From Hofstenia miamia (lineage: Eukaryota > Xenacoelomorpha > Acoela): a stretch of 64,000 nucleotides of DNA. A program made the translations under genes and the position numbers. The notes beneath the pieces are model-generated. The model saw nothing but the letters and a program-made list of their open reading frames with translations, was not told the DNA's origin and did not search any database. This document shows, piece by piece, positions 19,104-32,568 of the stretch. The DNA is taken from NCBI GenBank assembly GCA_004352715.1, contig SCFE01000030.1, forward strand, positions 201,298 to 265,297, in the 5' to 3' direction. Within the stretch, counting starts at the first letter, position 1; the number at the start of each line of letters is the position of its first letter.

Positions 19104-22100
19104 ATTAGAGTTCCTCGAATTTCTTTAATTTATTATTGTCAAATTACTTAACACAACAAAGCTTTTGGAAAACTTGTCTCAGTTCAACTCTGCCGCCAAA
19201 GCCTTGCCTAATCATAAGTTAATCCAAAGCTGTTGCATTAACGCAGCTTTAGACACCAAATTGGATGATATTCCATATAATACCGCATGTTGTTTCCTCC
19301 AAAATACGTTATCTCAGTAAAGCCGCTCCAATCTTTGCAGTTTGCTTTCGGCGTTTATCTAGACTTGCTCAGTTTCGCTGAATTGGTTCAGTTTATTTAT
19401 CAAATGATATCCTTCATCATTAATCATTATTCTTTGCGTGTAAAGATGAGCGATTTTTAATTGAATTGATAGATCTAGCTAATATTTCCGCTTACGGAAA
19501 CGTAGAACGCTTGCAGCAGTTTTCGAATTACTGTTGAATAAAGTCGAACTCGCATTCTAATTTTAATTTCTTAACGTTCGAATAAAAACTTAACAAAGCA
19601 TCTAATAACTACATTGAAAAGTAATATAAACAACACAGTGTATGCAGTATTTGCCTGACGTTCTCAAGTTTTGATTCCATAGCAGTAAATAATATATATA
19701 TATATATATATAGATATTATAAACTAGTTCTTAGAAAATATAGATTTAATCGAATTCAATCTAAATAGACGAAATGTCTGCTTTCAAGATGTCTACTCAT
19801 TTCTGGCGCCAATGCGCACATCATACAATCATTGCTTACACAGCCATATCATAGGTGTTTTAATCTGGTTGTTTTGCATACATCCAACTACAAAAAAGTA
19901 GTTTAAAACAAAAAGATACAACCTCCTTTCTTACTCTCACCGCCATAATTAGAAATATTACATCGTCAGCTTCATACAAACTTAGCTAAGTGCAAAAACA
20001 TGGCGTTGAGGTATTTACAAAATATTATTTCTTATTACACCCTATTATTTTGGTGAATCAAAATTGATTGGCTTGTGTGTTTATATTTAACTTATGGCGT
20101 ACTTGAAGAAGTTTTGTTAGGCGTAGATCAAGCATGATCCCGTTTTTCAAAAAGTCGTTTAGCAAATTTTGCTTAAAGTTGACGATAACACTTAGTTTCA
20201 ATTCATATGTCAATTAAAGTTTTGCATTTTGTTTGTCTCGTTTTTTGAGATGCAACAATTCCTCACTAAATGCGGAGACCACAAACGCGATCCGCATAAT
20301 GAGAACGAGTCTGAGAATTTTATCAATAACTATTAATTTTAAAAAAATAATAGATTTTTTTTGTAGACTCAGCTTTTCTCAAACGGAGCTGTGACTGTCA
20401 TAATAATGTAAATATTGATTTACTCACCATCACTTCACTACACAGATGATGACTGCATTAATGCAATTGGTATAAAATTATTTTCAGCTCTAAACCATTA
20501 CGCTACTGCTCTTAGAGTACGTCGATAGCGTTTAGGTTTTCATGGCTTCTATCTCACATTAATCAGGAAAATCTTGTATTGAAGTGGTTTTTTAATAAAT
20601 ATTCGCAATTTAATCTGAATTTCGCACTGTTTAATGGCAGTCCCCATTGGGATGTTGCTTACATCCCTACCATTTAATTTTATAAATTTCTAATTGCTGT
20701 TGTATATTATTATGTACCTGAAATAGCGTGCAAACAATTTCAATGTACTTAAAAGAACAGCATTTAAGCTCATATGTACATAAATACTATTTATTACGGC
20801 TATTGCGCATGACGTCCTCTTTTTCCTTCCAAACTTTCTTGCTTCCATTTAATTACATCAGGAATTACAATGAAGGATGAGATAAATTGGGCAGACAACT
20901 GCCTCTTAACATTCTAAACATTGAACATCATTATTATATAACTACACAGAGGGTCATCAATCCAATGTGTATATTGAGATGTAAACGTGTATGATATTGC
21001 ATACTAGTTGATACTAGAAACATTTTGTACATATTTTCGTACCTCCTACGATACCTAGAACTCATACATTTCTTAGCGTTTTTTGTCATTTTCCTTACTG
21101 AAATAGAAAGGTTTTAAAAATGTCTTGTTCAACTGTTCATCTTTATCTTCGCAACCTACATTGAATTTTGTTAATATATAAGAGTGAGGAAGTTATATAC
21201 ATGCTCTTCATCTACATTGCTCGCATGTTGAATGGTACATTATAATGTCGAATAGGTAGGTTCCACTCTTGACAGATTTGGATCGATGCTACACCTTTTA
21301 TTTCTTAAACTTCTCCTTTGTTTTTAATACATTCTGTATTCATATCTTGTTCTATTACAGAGTGCAAATATTGATTATGAATATTTAGTTAGTTCTCTTT
21401 TAAGTCTTTCTTTTTATTCTTGTTCTTAATACAATCATGGCTATCTAAACAATTTAGAGCATCCTTCAGTTTGCAATTGGGGTTGTTTCAGTTAATCATT
21501 AAAAATACTTCATCTGTAAACTTTGCTCTTGTTTTTAGCTTTCTTAAATACAAATTCAAAAATCGCATCTAGATTTTTCACTCCGTTTATCAACTGCTTA
21601 TTTTATAAACCTTAGCGCATCGTCTATAACTTGAAAACGTATCCCTCGAATTGAAGAAGCGTTTATCAATCAAACTATTTCTTATCGTATCCCATTGCAT
21701 CGCTTGTATCAAATTAAAAGTGATTACTAAAAGTGTCATCATTTAAAAGCGGCTGATTTCAAAATTTTTGTCAGGACTACTTTGAAGTTTTTTCACCATT
21801 TTGGATTGATTGTTGAAGGCAGAGGATGAACTCGGAGTTTCACTTTCCAATTAATATATGATGGAATTTAAAACGATTAGAGTTGAATGCGCGCACAGAG
21901 TTTTTATTATTTTCAACTCTAAAAGTCGAGTTGAACTCGCACCGTCGTCCTGAGTTATTTCCTATTACATTGGTTAATTGGATTCCCCATGCGTTGCACA
22001 CCGTGTTTATTGTACTTTTTCTACATGTCAAAAAAATACATGTGAACCATAAGACTGCTGTGAACGTTGTGCTAATAGGCCCTCTCTTTTATGCGTTTTT

Positions 22101-23150
22101 ATATTTCTTTGTGGGCTTGATTTTTGATACCTATTTCCCCTATAAGAAAGTAATCAATAAGTTGAATTCTTGTAATTTGTCGTTTTTAACCCTTATCAGG
22201 TCAAGAGGATTTGGATAATGAAAAGTTCAAATCACTCTTTTGCAGACATTGTTATTAAGCATTTATTGAATTGGAAGATTGGTTTAAGGAATACGTATAA
22301 TATAATGTTTACATGATGTTTATATACATGGATACACGTGACGGAATAAACTCTTTCCTCTTATAAGAATTACATAAATTGAGTCAAACCTTAATAATTC
22401 TTAGTGATTCAGTCGATATGAGTCTAAAATAATCTTACATGGTATTTATATTTCTCTGATGAAATTATATTTATAAGAGCGAATTGGAGGAATCATTATT
22501 TGGAAAGACGACATTTTCATACACACAATACATAAACGGCAGGAACTATGAAAAACAATATTTTAAGAAATATAAACAAATACTGTGTATTATAATATTA
22601 TATCAAATGACACACTTCAACAATATTTATGTCATTTTCCCCAATGTATTCCGAAAATTTGATTCTTGAGCATCTTGAGCGTTGTGATTCTTATAAAAAG
22701 AATTCTTACTTAAAAGAAAGAGTACATTATACAAACAATTTTTCTGCATTTCTAGATATTCAAAACAAATCAAAATTAGTTTTGTAATTTATAAAATTAA
22801 CATCATGATTGAAAATTATCTGCAAATTGTACCTTTACAAAATGTATTTCAATCAGTAATAAAAAAACACTTCATTTAAGAAAATCAAAAACTTTGGTTA
22901 ACTGCTTTTACAAAGTACTGCAATAATTTATTTTCCAATGTAGTACGAACTTCTAGAAACGATGTCCAACATGATATATTCGTTCCAAAAATATTCGTGC
23001 ACTTAGAACACTCTTAATAAATGTGTCACACATTTTCTTTTCAACTTATGACAAAACTACTGTTGGCTCCCAATATAAATATTTATCAGATTGCTGATAT
23101 AAAATATACTTCAATCATCTCTAGATATCTTCTTAATTTATTTTATCATA
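19104..23150. other. no gene or element recognised
   Basis: AT-rich sequence with frequent stops. The longest open frame (21883-22218) is rich in hydrophobic residues but has no similarity I recognise and no splice or codon signal, so I do not call it. A short (TA)n lies near 19,691. Confidence 0.6.
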
Positions 23151-23725
23151 CAGGGTAATTCAAAAAGAATGATCCAATTTCATTAAACTAATTTATATAC
23201 CAAGCATTCTCATGAAATGAATCATTAAGCTTCATTTCACCAGAAACTACAAGATTTAGGCCTGACTTAATTTTTCAAAAAAATGGATCTCCTGACCATT
23301 GGGACCTGAATGTTAGAAATTTCTTAAATGAAAAAGTGCCTAAGCGATGGATTAGTCGAAAAGTGACAACGATCTTGCTCTTTGTGCTTGGTCTCCGAGA
23401 TCAACAGACCTCACTCTGTGACTTTTTCTTTTGGGTTTACATGAAAGATCGCATTTATGTTCCACCACTGCCTATGATCTTAAACAATAAATAGCCGCAG
23501 CAATTGATTTCGTGGACCATGATAAGCTAATAAACATCTGGGAAGAATTCTCTTTTCGTATTGATGTTGCTTCTGCTGCAGGTGGTGGTCAAATTGAACA
23601 CTCTTAAAACAATAAATAAAACTTAATCGTGGGTGGAATAAATTGTTATTTAACTAAGTTTTCTATTGTTTTTCTTTATTAATGTATGTTGAATGAAATC
23701 AGGTCATTCTTTTTTAATTGCCCTG
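23151..23725. mobile_element. mariner-superfamily deletion derivative, 575 bp
   Basis: Terminal inverted repeats of about 34 bp, starting CAGGGTAATTCAAAAAGAAT (left) and CAGGGCAATTAAAAAAGAAT (right, complement), with about five mismatches in 34, flanked by TA on both sides (23149-23150, 23726-23727). Inside, on the + strand, is the end of an IS630-Tc1-mariner transposase: GSPDHWDLNVRNFLNEKVPK, RWISRK, TSLCDFFFWVYMKDRIYVPP, then a frame change to AAAIDFVDHDKLINIWEEFS and GGGQIEHS. The N-terminal half is deleted, so it is non-autonomous. Confidence 0.85.
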
Positions 23726-25346
23726 TATATCTAGAAATAGTTTAATTGGTTGATAAATCAAATTGTCATCAACAGTATATGATGGAAAATATATATTATA
23801 AATTTTGTAATCATGATCTTTTAGGCATAACTTTGACCAATGTAATTATTTTCAAGAACATAATTGTTATTGTTATATTTTGGTGCCTTTGGGTATTCTG
23901 GAGTGTGTCACAAAATTGAAATTTTCCCTAATTTGTTTTAGCTGTATATTGTATTGGCAAAATACTGTCTAAAAATCCAGTTGGATCACCTGATAAGGGT
24001 TAATATTTGTTTTTTTTGCAATTTTAGTATATATATATTTTTTTTTGCTATAGCTTTTTTTCAATCTCTAGTCGAACATAAACAAATTTATAAAGTAACT
24101 GACAATGAAGCCAGGAAGTATTTTTTTTAAATTATAATAAACTGAATATTAATTGCAACTATATTTAACTGAAATTGTACAACTATTATTCTATTCAGTA
24201 AACTAATATAGAATCACCAAATTCTAGCACTATATATACGAAATGTACAAAATGTTTCTAGCATATTAAAATAATTCTCAATTCAACTTCTATGCGCCAT
24301 TAATATATTAATTGACAGCATTCAACATTTGGACCTTATTATTGTGTTTTTGTATATAGAAGAGAAATATTCAATACATAGTCATAGACAGTACAATGTT
24401 CCTATTTTGGAAAATCAATTTTTGCCAAAATTAACTATATCTCTAAACAAATTTTCAATAAACACCCACACCTACTAATATTTCGATATTTTGCAGAATC
24501 AAGGTCTACCTGTAATTTCTTTTGTACCTTGGTTTGCTATTTGTATTTTAATCAAATTAAGTTTCTTTACAATCTGCGAGAGGACGTCACAATAGTATTT
24601 ATATATCAGGACGCGGAACTAAAGAAGTGTGTAAAATTTTTTAGAGGCTGATATCTTCGAATTGATTTACTGACATAATGGTAACAGCACTACAAAAAAA
24701 TGAATGCAAACTTTAAAAAATATCAAATATTAAAAAATGTGGTATAATGACAAAAGTTTTCGCATTTTCTTGTTTCTTTGGAATTTCTAACTCGTAGATA
24801 AGCCTTCATTCATTCTTATCAGAAACCCTTTAAGGAAGCAGTTTGCCAATTTTTTGAGACACTCTAACATGATTATCAAATGCAAGCACAATTGATCATA
24901 AATAATGAGAAATAGTTGTGTAAGTCTATTTAATAGTAACACCTTCAAATAAGCAGAAACATAAGTTAGCGAAAAGATAAGGATAAGCAAATGGAAATGA
25001 GTTTTCCGCGAGATATAAGCATAGCGAATTCCATCACCTTAGTAAATGCAGTCCTTCATAAAAGTCCCTGTGAAGTGTTTGAAATTTCAACTGATGGGTA
25101 ACATATCTTGCAATTTAGAAAAGATTTCAAAATATATAAGGAATTAAGCCTTTTTTGGAAGAAGCTATACTTACAAATATATCCCAGTTTGCAATGCAGT
25201 AGCTTTGATTGGAATGCAATCAATTGATCATGTTGAAAATTTAAAGAAGAGGCACAGCGTTTGCCTTACTTCACGTAAACTTTATTGTGTCTGCACAAAG
25301 TTAGACTAAAAGCAAACAGGAAAACAAAAAGTGGATTTCGAGGACA
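23376..25346 (+). repeat. 1,971-bp direct tandem repeat, copy 1
   Basis: Repeated at 25348-27318 with a constant offset of 1,972 and no difference that I can see. It starts TGCTCTTTGTGCTTGG inside the mariner derivative and ends GATTTCGAGGACA. Copies are joined by one N at 25347. Apart from the mariner tail it holds no gene I recognise. Confidence 0.95.
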
Positions 25347-25347
25347 N

Positions 25348-27318
25348 TGCTCTTTGTGCTTGGTCTCCGAGATCAACAGACCTCACTCTGTGACTTTTTC
25401 TTTTGGGTTTACATGAAAGATCGCATTTATGTTCCACCACTGCCTATGATCTTAAACAATAAATAGCCGCAGCAATTGATTTCGTGGACCATGATAAGCT
25501 AATAAACATCTGGGAAGAATTCTCTTTTCGTATTGATGTTGCTTCTGCTGCAGGTGGTGGTCAAATTGAACACTCTTAAAACAATAAATAAAACTTAATC
25601 GTGGGTGGAATAAATTGTTATTTAACTAAGTTTTCTATTGTTTTTCTTTATTAATGTATGTTGAATGAAATCAGGTCATTCTTTTTTAATTGCCCTGTAT
25701 ATCTAGAAATAGTTTAATTGGTTGATAAATCAAATTGTCATCAACAGTATATGATGGAAAATATATATTATAAATTTTGTAATCATGATCTTTTAGGCAT
25801 AACTTTGACCAATGTAATTATTTTCAAGAACATAATTGTTATTGTTATATTTTGGTGCCTTTGGGTATTCTGGAGTGTGTCACAAAATTGAAATTTTCCC
25901 TAATTTGTTTTAGCTGTATATTGTATTGGCAAAATACTGTCTAAAAATCCAGTTGGATCACCTGATAAGGGTTAATATTTGTTTTTTTTGCAATTTTAGT
26001 ATATATATATTTTTTTTTGCTATAGCTTTTTTTCAATCTCTAGTCGAACATAAACAAATTTATAAAGTAACTGACAATGAAGCCAGGAAGTATTTTTTTT
26101 AAATTATAATAAACTGAATATTAATTGCAACTATATTTAACTGAAATTGTACAACTATTATTCTATTCAGTAAACTAATATAGAATCACCAAATTCTAGC
26201 ACTATATATACGAAATGTACAAAATGTTTCTAGCATATTAAAATAATTCTCAATTCAACTTCTATGCGCCATTAATATATTAATTGACAGCATTCAACAT
26301 TTGGACCTTATTATTGTGTTTTTGTATATAGAAGAGAAATATTCAATACATAGTCATAGACAGTACAATGTTCCTATTTTGGAAAATCAATTTTTGCCAA
26401 AATTAACTATATCTCTAAACAAATTTTCAATAAACACCCACACCTACTAATATTTCGATATTTTGCAGAATCAAGGTCTACCTGTAATTTCTTTTGTACC
26501 TTGGTTTGCTATTTGTATTTTAATCAAATTAAGTTTCTTTACAATCTGCGAGAGGACGTCACAATAGTATTTATATATCAGGACGCGGAACTAAAGAAGT
26601 GTGTAAAATTTTTTAGAGGCTGATATCTTCGAATTGATTTACTGACATAATGGTAACAGCACTACAAAAAAATGAATGCAAACTTTAAAAAATATCAAAT
26701 ATTAAAAAATGTGGTATAATGACAAAAGTTTTCGCATTTTCTTGTTTCTTTGGAATTTCTAACTCGTAGATAAGCCTTCATTCATTCTTATCAGAAACCC
26801 TTTAAGGAAGCAGTTTGCCAATTTTTTGAGACACTCTAACATGATTATCAAATGCAAGCACAATTGATCATAAATAATGAGAAATAGTTGTGTAAGTCTA
26901 TTTAATAGTAACACCTTCAAATAAGCAGAAACATAAGTTAGCGAAAAGATAAGGATAAGCAAATGGAAATGAGTTTTCCGCGAGATATAAGCATAGCGAA
27001 TTCCATCACCTTAGTAAATGCAGTCCTTCATAAAAGTCCCTGTGAAGTGTTTGAAATTTCAACTGATGGGTAACATATCTTGCAATTTAGAAAAGATTTC
27101 AAAATATATAAGGAATTAAGCCTTTTTTGGAAGAAGCTATACTTACAAATATATCCCAGTTTGCAATGCAGTAGCTTTGATTGGAATGCAATCAATTGAT
27201 CATGTTGAAAATTTAAAGAAGAGGCACAGCGTTTGCCTTACTTCACGTAAACTTTATTGTGTCTGCACAAAGTTAGACTAAAAGCAAACAGGAAAACAAA
27301 AAGTGGATTTCGAGGACA
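25348..27318 (+). repeat. 1,971-bp direct tandem repeat, copy 2
   Basis: Copy of 23376-25346, including a 5'-truncated second copy of the mariner derivative (25348-25697). Perfect identity plus the joining N makes an assembly error more likely than a real duplication. Confidence 0.95.
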
Positions 27319-27512
27319 ATATAAAATCTTCGCACTTTCACCATTGCAGAATTAACAGGCCAATGGCGACAACATACTGCAGTATGGGAGTAACCTCCTA
27401 AATTGAATATTGAATAACTGTATAACATTTTAGTGAGTTACTAATAAACAAAAATTGTTTGAAATCTAAAATTTACTTATGCTTGATAATTTGTTTTGCT
27501 AATTTTTTTTCA

Positions 27513-27582
27513 ACCAGGTCAACATCGGTCACATTTTAAATCGGGTTAGCGGGTCATAATTTGTGAACCGATTACATCCCTG
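27513..27582. mobile_element. right end of a hAT-like non-autonomous element
   Basis: Ends ...GATTACATCCCTG, whose complement CAGGGATGTAATCGG is a hAT-style terminus. Inside are AACCAGGTCA, ATCGGTCAC, ATCGGGTTAGCGGGTCA: repeated GGTCA/GGGT motifs. The same type of end occurs at 50,340-50,426. The left end was not found. Confidence 0.45.
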
Positions 27583-30500
27583 CACGATGAACAAAGTAAA
27601 TAAATAAATTCCTTGTTTTATACATATACATGTAGATTTTGAAAACAATATCCTAGTAAGTCTATAAAATAAACAGACAGCCCCTGTTGTCAAACAATAT
27701 TAGCCTACACTAGATCCTGGATCATTCTCACCTAATTGATGCATTTTCAACAATTTAATCTATACATCCACAACAATGGACTCGATTTTTTTGTGATTCT
27801 TACACTCTTTTGCATTAGGTATAGGTGTTACCATGCTTTGAATGTGCTTATAATATTAAATGTTTAAGAAGTGTCATATGCTAAAATTGCCCATAAAAAT
27901 CGTTTTACCAATGTATGATGATCGTTCCTAGATATTAAAAACACAACATATGGGTTGTTTAAAGTTGATTCATTTATTAAATATCTAATACACGCCATTA
28001 AAATCCCCGGGCATCTATATAAATGCTATTGCGACGTCCTCGATCTAGTTTTAAGTGGTGATGAGGGCTTGCATGTTTACTAAATTCTTTTATTTGTGAC
28101 TTATTCAAAGAATCGTTTTCAATTCTAACCTGTAACAAAAACAGTAAATTCTAATTTACATCGAATATGCTATTCTTGCGAGAACGATCCTTTTCGTTTC
28201 TATTCTTTTATTTCAAGGAAAAATAAAAGTAACAACTGCGTCTTGAAAGTTTACCATGTGCAAAAATTCCTTGATTGCTTCATTGCAATAGATGTATCAA
28301 TTAGTCGCAGTTTGATTAATTAATTAGAATTGGAATATATTTGGGTTTTCACCACTCTTACCTGGTAAGTCTTTTTTAGTTTATTAGACTGACTTTTTAC
28401 AGCAATTAAGAGCCACAGATTATTTTTATATTTATTTAGATTACATTTCGTCAATTGCAGAAAACAATTAAAAGGAAGCTTTCCAGAATTCTTGAATTTA
28501 TTGTTTAGAATCTTCTCTATATTTGCATATTTGTCTTGTTTTCATTTATTTATTGCGCCAATTTAATGTTTAGTTTCTCTTCTTTAGTATATAGAATAAA
28601 AGTATTATACAATTATGTTATATATTGTAGGTGGATTACATGTTATACTATATTTTAGTGGAATGTATCGCATCTCCTATTTCATTTTTTCTTCTCATAA
28701 TGAATTGATTGATTTTTGTTAAATAAATTTTACAAACTCTCACGCAGTTGTAATTTATCTGATGTAGTTATTTTGTACGCAATAAGTTATATGCAGAATA
28801 TGCTTACATAAATCAGTCTTCCTCTAACAAACTTAATTACTTAGAATAAATTGTCTGAGTAACTTAATAGAGATCAATTACCTTTAAGTTCTTTTGTGGA
28901 AATTGTAACAAAGAAACTCAATATCCTTATTATGAATGTCCACATTGTATGCAATTTATCACACTTTGTGGTTTATGCTAATCTCATTACCACATTTATT
29001 ACTGGGACATTTACTAACATGTAATTATTTCTGCTGATTGTGCTGTTATTTTGTACTGAAGTTGTAAATTAACAATAATGTGGGACTGACTAGGATAAAC
29101 AAACATGCATTAACAAAAATAATCGTGACCAAGGACCTGACAAAGTTATCCCCTATTTCAAGCTTCCATTTTGCCGGATTCAGTCAAATCCTCACTGATT
29201 GTTTGTGAACTGAGAAATGTAATTCATTGCAATTTTAGCAAGAGTTTGTTTTTGGTGAAAATTCCAGAAAATTGGCTTATATCCTTCTGCTGCCACAATT
29301 CAAAATTATACTAAAATTTGAAAATGTACTCCCATCTTAAATATCCGATTTATGTATACATAAAATCAAAATATAGCTTGTATCTAAATGTTCTATAGCT
29401 TTCAATCTGCTAATTTTATTTTTCGTGAAAATTTTGTAATAGTTTGTCCACTTTTGAACGTAACAGTAGTCCTGTAAAAAATTGATACGAGTTACAAAGA
29501 TATTTACTATGTTAATGTTATTACAACACTTAATTGAGAAAATTTAATTTATAAAAAACTATAATTATTGTTGAAATGACGTAGATGCATGACGACTAAA
29601 TTCACTTATCAAGCATCTTATGTAAAACCAGAAAGTTTTCGAAATATGTTGCGCCAATGCAATTAGCGAAACCAAGTGTTTGTTGAAAATCACAATCTAT
29701 TGGAATCATAAAGGCGATTTGATGTGAAGATTAAAGGACCGAAACTATCTGTTGTGGAAAATGATCAATTGTAACATGGCGAATCAGTGAAGTGCTTCCT
29801 TTTGTATTTTATTTCGTTTTATGTTGTATGTATAAATTGATTAGAAAGTTATATATATGTATGAATTTCTACTTTTTAAAAATTTGTTTAAATATTTTTT
29901 ACATTAACTACTTCATACTATTGATTGGTATACATAAATAAATTATAAATATATGATTGGGAAGGAATTAAAATATAAATTGTGTATGGAGTAGTTTCAC
30001 TTCAAGAACAAAAGTAGCATCCATAGAAGCGGTTAACAACGGATGCAGAAAAGGCAGAAAATAATTGGCTATATAGTCCCTAAGCCAACCAAGAATTGTA
30101 TAAATCAAAATTTTGTAAATTTATTTTCTTCACAATAATTTTCAAATTTGAATTAGCATGTTAATTGTTACAATAAAAAAAACAAAAAATAATTTGAGGC
30201 ATGTAAACGGTGAACTGCCTACATCATTCCTCTGAATTCAACCACTCATTATATTCAAGAAGCCTAAACACAAATATTGTTAGCATTCTTTAGTATGAGA
30301 CGGTCATATAAATTGCACAAATGTACATGTATTATTAAGGATCTTTATATAAGTCTATTCAAAATATGAGCAGTTCAAAAATATTTGTTCTGAAATATAA
30401 TTGGAGAAGAGATGTAGTCGTAATCGCCTAGTTTCGCCAATTTACTTATACATGCAAGATGTATTTTTTTTAATTTTCTTTTTACCAGTTTTTTATTTGC

Positions 30501-32147
30501 CTACGTATTTATTAAGCTCTAGTTTATTATGCGATATTAGTAGCCATTTGTAAAATTCACGAAGTATTTTGATAATTACTAAAAATATGCAGATTTTTTC
30601 ATCCATGGTAACTGGCAAAGTTTAATTGATCTCATCATTCCGCCTTTGCAACCTGTTAAAATATTCGTAGCCCATCACGTAATTTGAAAGTCACCAGGTC
30701 TTTTCAGTTTTTTGCTGTTGAAATGCCTAAATCAGAAACCGTTTCACTAGTAAAATGAAAATTTTTTATATTCAAGATAACAATAACTTGCCTTACATTG
30801 ATTTTTAAATGGGGATTACTGTTGTATAACTGCAAATCATTGAATAACAAAATAATGTATTTGTAACAGTCTTCAACAAAGATGCAAAAAGGGAATAGTA
30901 TTCTGCAGGCGGAAACGCTGTTTCAATAATGCATTAATAGATGGCTGAAAAGAGCTTATCAATGTTTATCTTCAAGTAGAGGTAAATAATAGAATTATTG
31001 ATATGCTTTTAAACTGACCTTTGAGTTTAATATACATATAGAATCGCGTTGGAAGATTGTGAATTGCTCTTGTATGCAAATTATGTACCGTGTTTGTTTT
31101 TAATGTTTTTAAATATATTCATGACTTTTGTATACTTGTATTCTATAGTTTTGACGATTAATATATTTTATTAAATTGCCTTTGGATGTTGAAGTACAAT
31201 ATGTTAGCTATATTTGTTAGAGTATTAACGTATTTCACACAATTGATACTGATTTGTTTTGCGTGCGCGTTTAACTACTTACTTTATTTCTAAGTGTATT
31301 AAGCGTAACATTTAAATACTTTAATGGATATGCTGTACAACCAAGCAACGATAGGGACGAGTAAGATTATTAATTTCCAAGTTTGAAATGAGTTATTTAA
31401 ATTTAAGCAGTGTAGTATTTTATTTGTATTGTATACTAATGGTTGCCTTCTATTTGCAAAGTATTGATTTTAACTCACGCAAAAGAAATAGGCACTTTAA
31501 AAAATTTATGATTTATTAAACAATTATATTAAGATCAGGTTTACAAATGAAAATAATAGAATAAAATCCGTTTTTAATGTAAATGATATGAAATTATACA
31601 CAATAAATTATTTCCTTTGAACAATCCACCTATGACTGCATCTGCTTGGGTGTTAATAAAATTTAAAACGCCATTATGTTCGTTAATATAAATGAATTAA
31701 TACAAAATACTTTAAAATTCATTGTTCATTAACATCATAATTTGATTTATAGATTTTATATGCTATAGTTATCCAGCATTCTATTTGACAATACATATAG
31801 TATGAATTTCTATATATGTAATATATAATTTATAAATCGAACGAAAATACATCATACACTCAAAAAATTCAATTGCAAAACTGCTGCAAAACACAGAAAT
31901 CTTCGTTCTCCAAAAGTAATATAAAGTTATTTCCAATGTTGCAAAATATGATTACATCCATAAAGTATTGCTAACTACAATACAGATTCTAGTCCTATAA
32001 AAGTATGTTTATGAATGGAGTATAAAAATTATAAAAATAATTTGTAAACTAACGATATTGTTTTAGCAAAATATATCATTCCTATAAGTTGACAAATCTT
32101 AATTAAGTTTGAAACCCATTGTGTTAATGTTTAGAAAAGTGAATATA
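27583..32147. other. no gene or element recognised
   Basis: AT-rich, stop-dense on both strands, with no open frame above 60 codons that resembles a protein family. Confidence 0.6.
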
Positions 32148-32320
32148 TTAGGTCTATCGGAAAGTACGTAATTCCCTATGTAAAATTCAGTGACTTTTTG
32201 CATATGGAATAACGTCGTATCAAGATTACGAATGAATGAAAATGTGGACCATTTAAACAGACAACTTAAGCAATGGAAATTGGGAGATTTTGAGGACAAC
32301 ACAGCATAATTTGAAGAAAT
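32148..32320. mobile_element. mariner-type terminus, solo
   Basis: TTAGGTCTATCGGAAAGTAC next to a TA dinucleotide looks like a mariner terminal inverted repeat. No matching second end and no readable transposase were found, so this is a relic with its right limit unknown. Confidence 0.45.
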
Positions 32321-32568
32321 CAGCTAATTCAATATTACTCTAAAAAAGTTTGCAGGTGTTATTACAAATTGTAAATTCAGCAGTATGACCAATAAAAAAC
32401 ATTTTTCGACGGAATTGTTAGAGCCGAAAATAGTTATTAAATATAAAGTGTTAATACCGGTAACTATTATTTTGCTAAAATATTTTTTAAAAATTTAGTT
32501 AATATATTTTGAAGATGGAATAAATTTTTTATAATTTTTTAAACATTTTTATCGTAAAAATATTTTCA

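Noticed and set aside
21883-22218. 111-codon + strand ORF with hydrophobic stretches
   Set aside because: Hydrophobic residues are expected from T-rich DNA. No signal, splice context or family match.
24787-26962. Identical 67-codon reverse ORFs at 24787-24990 and 26759-26962
   Set aside because: The perfect match comes from the 1,971-bp repeat, not from selection. The product has no recognisable features.
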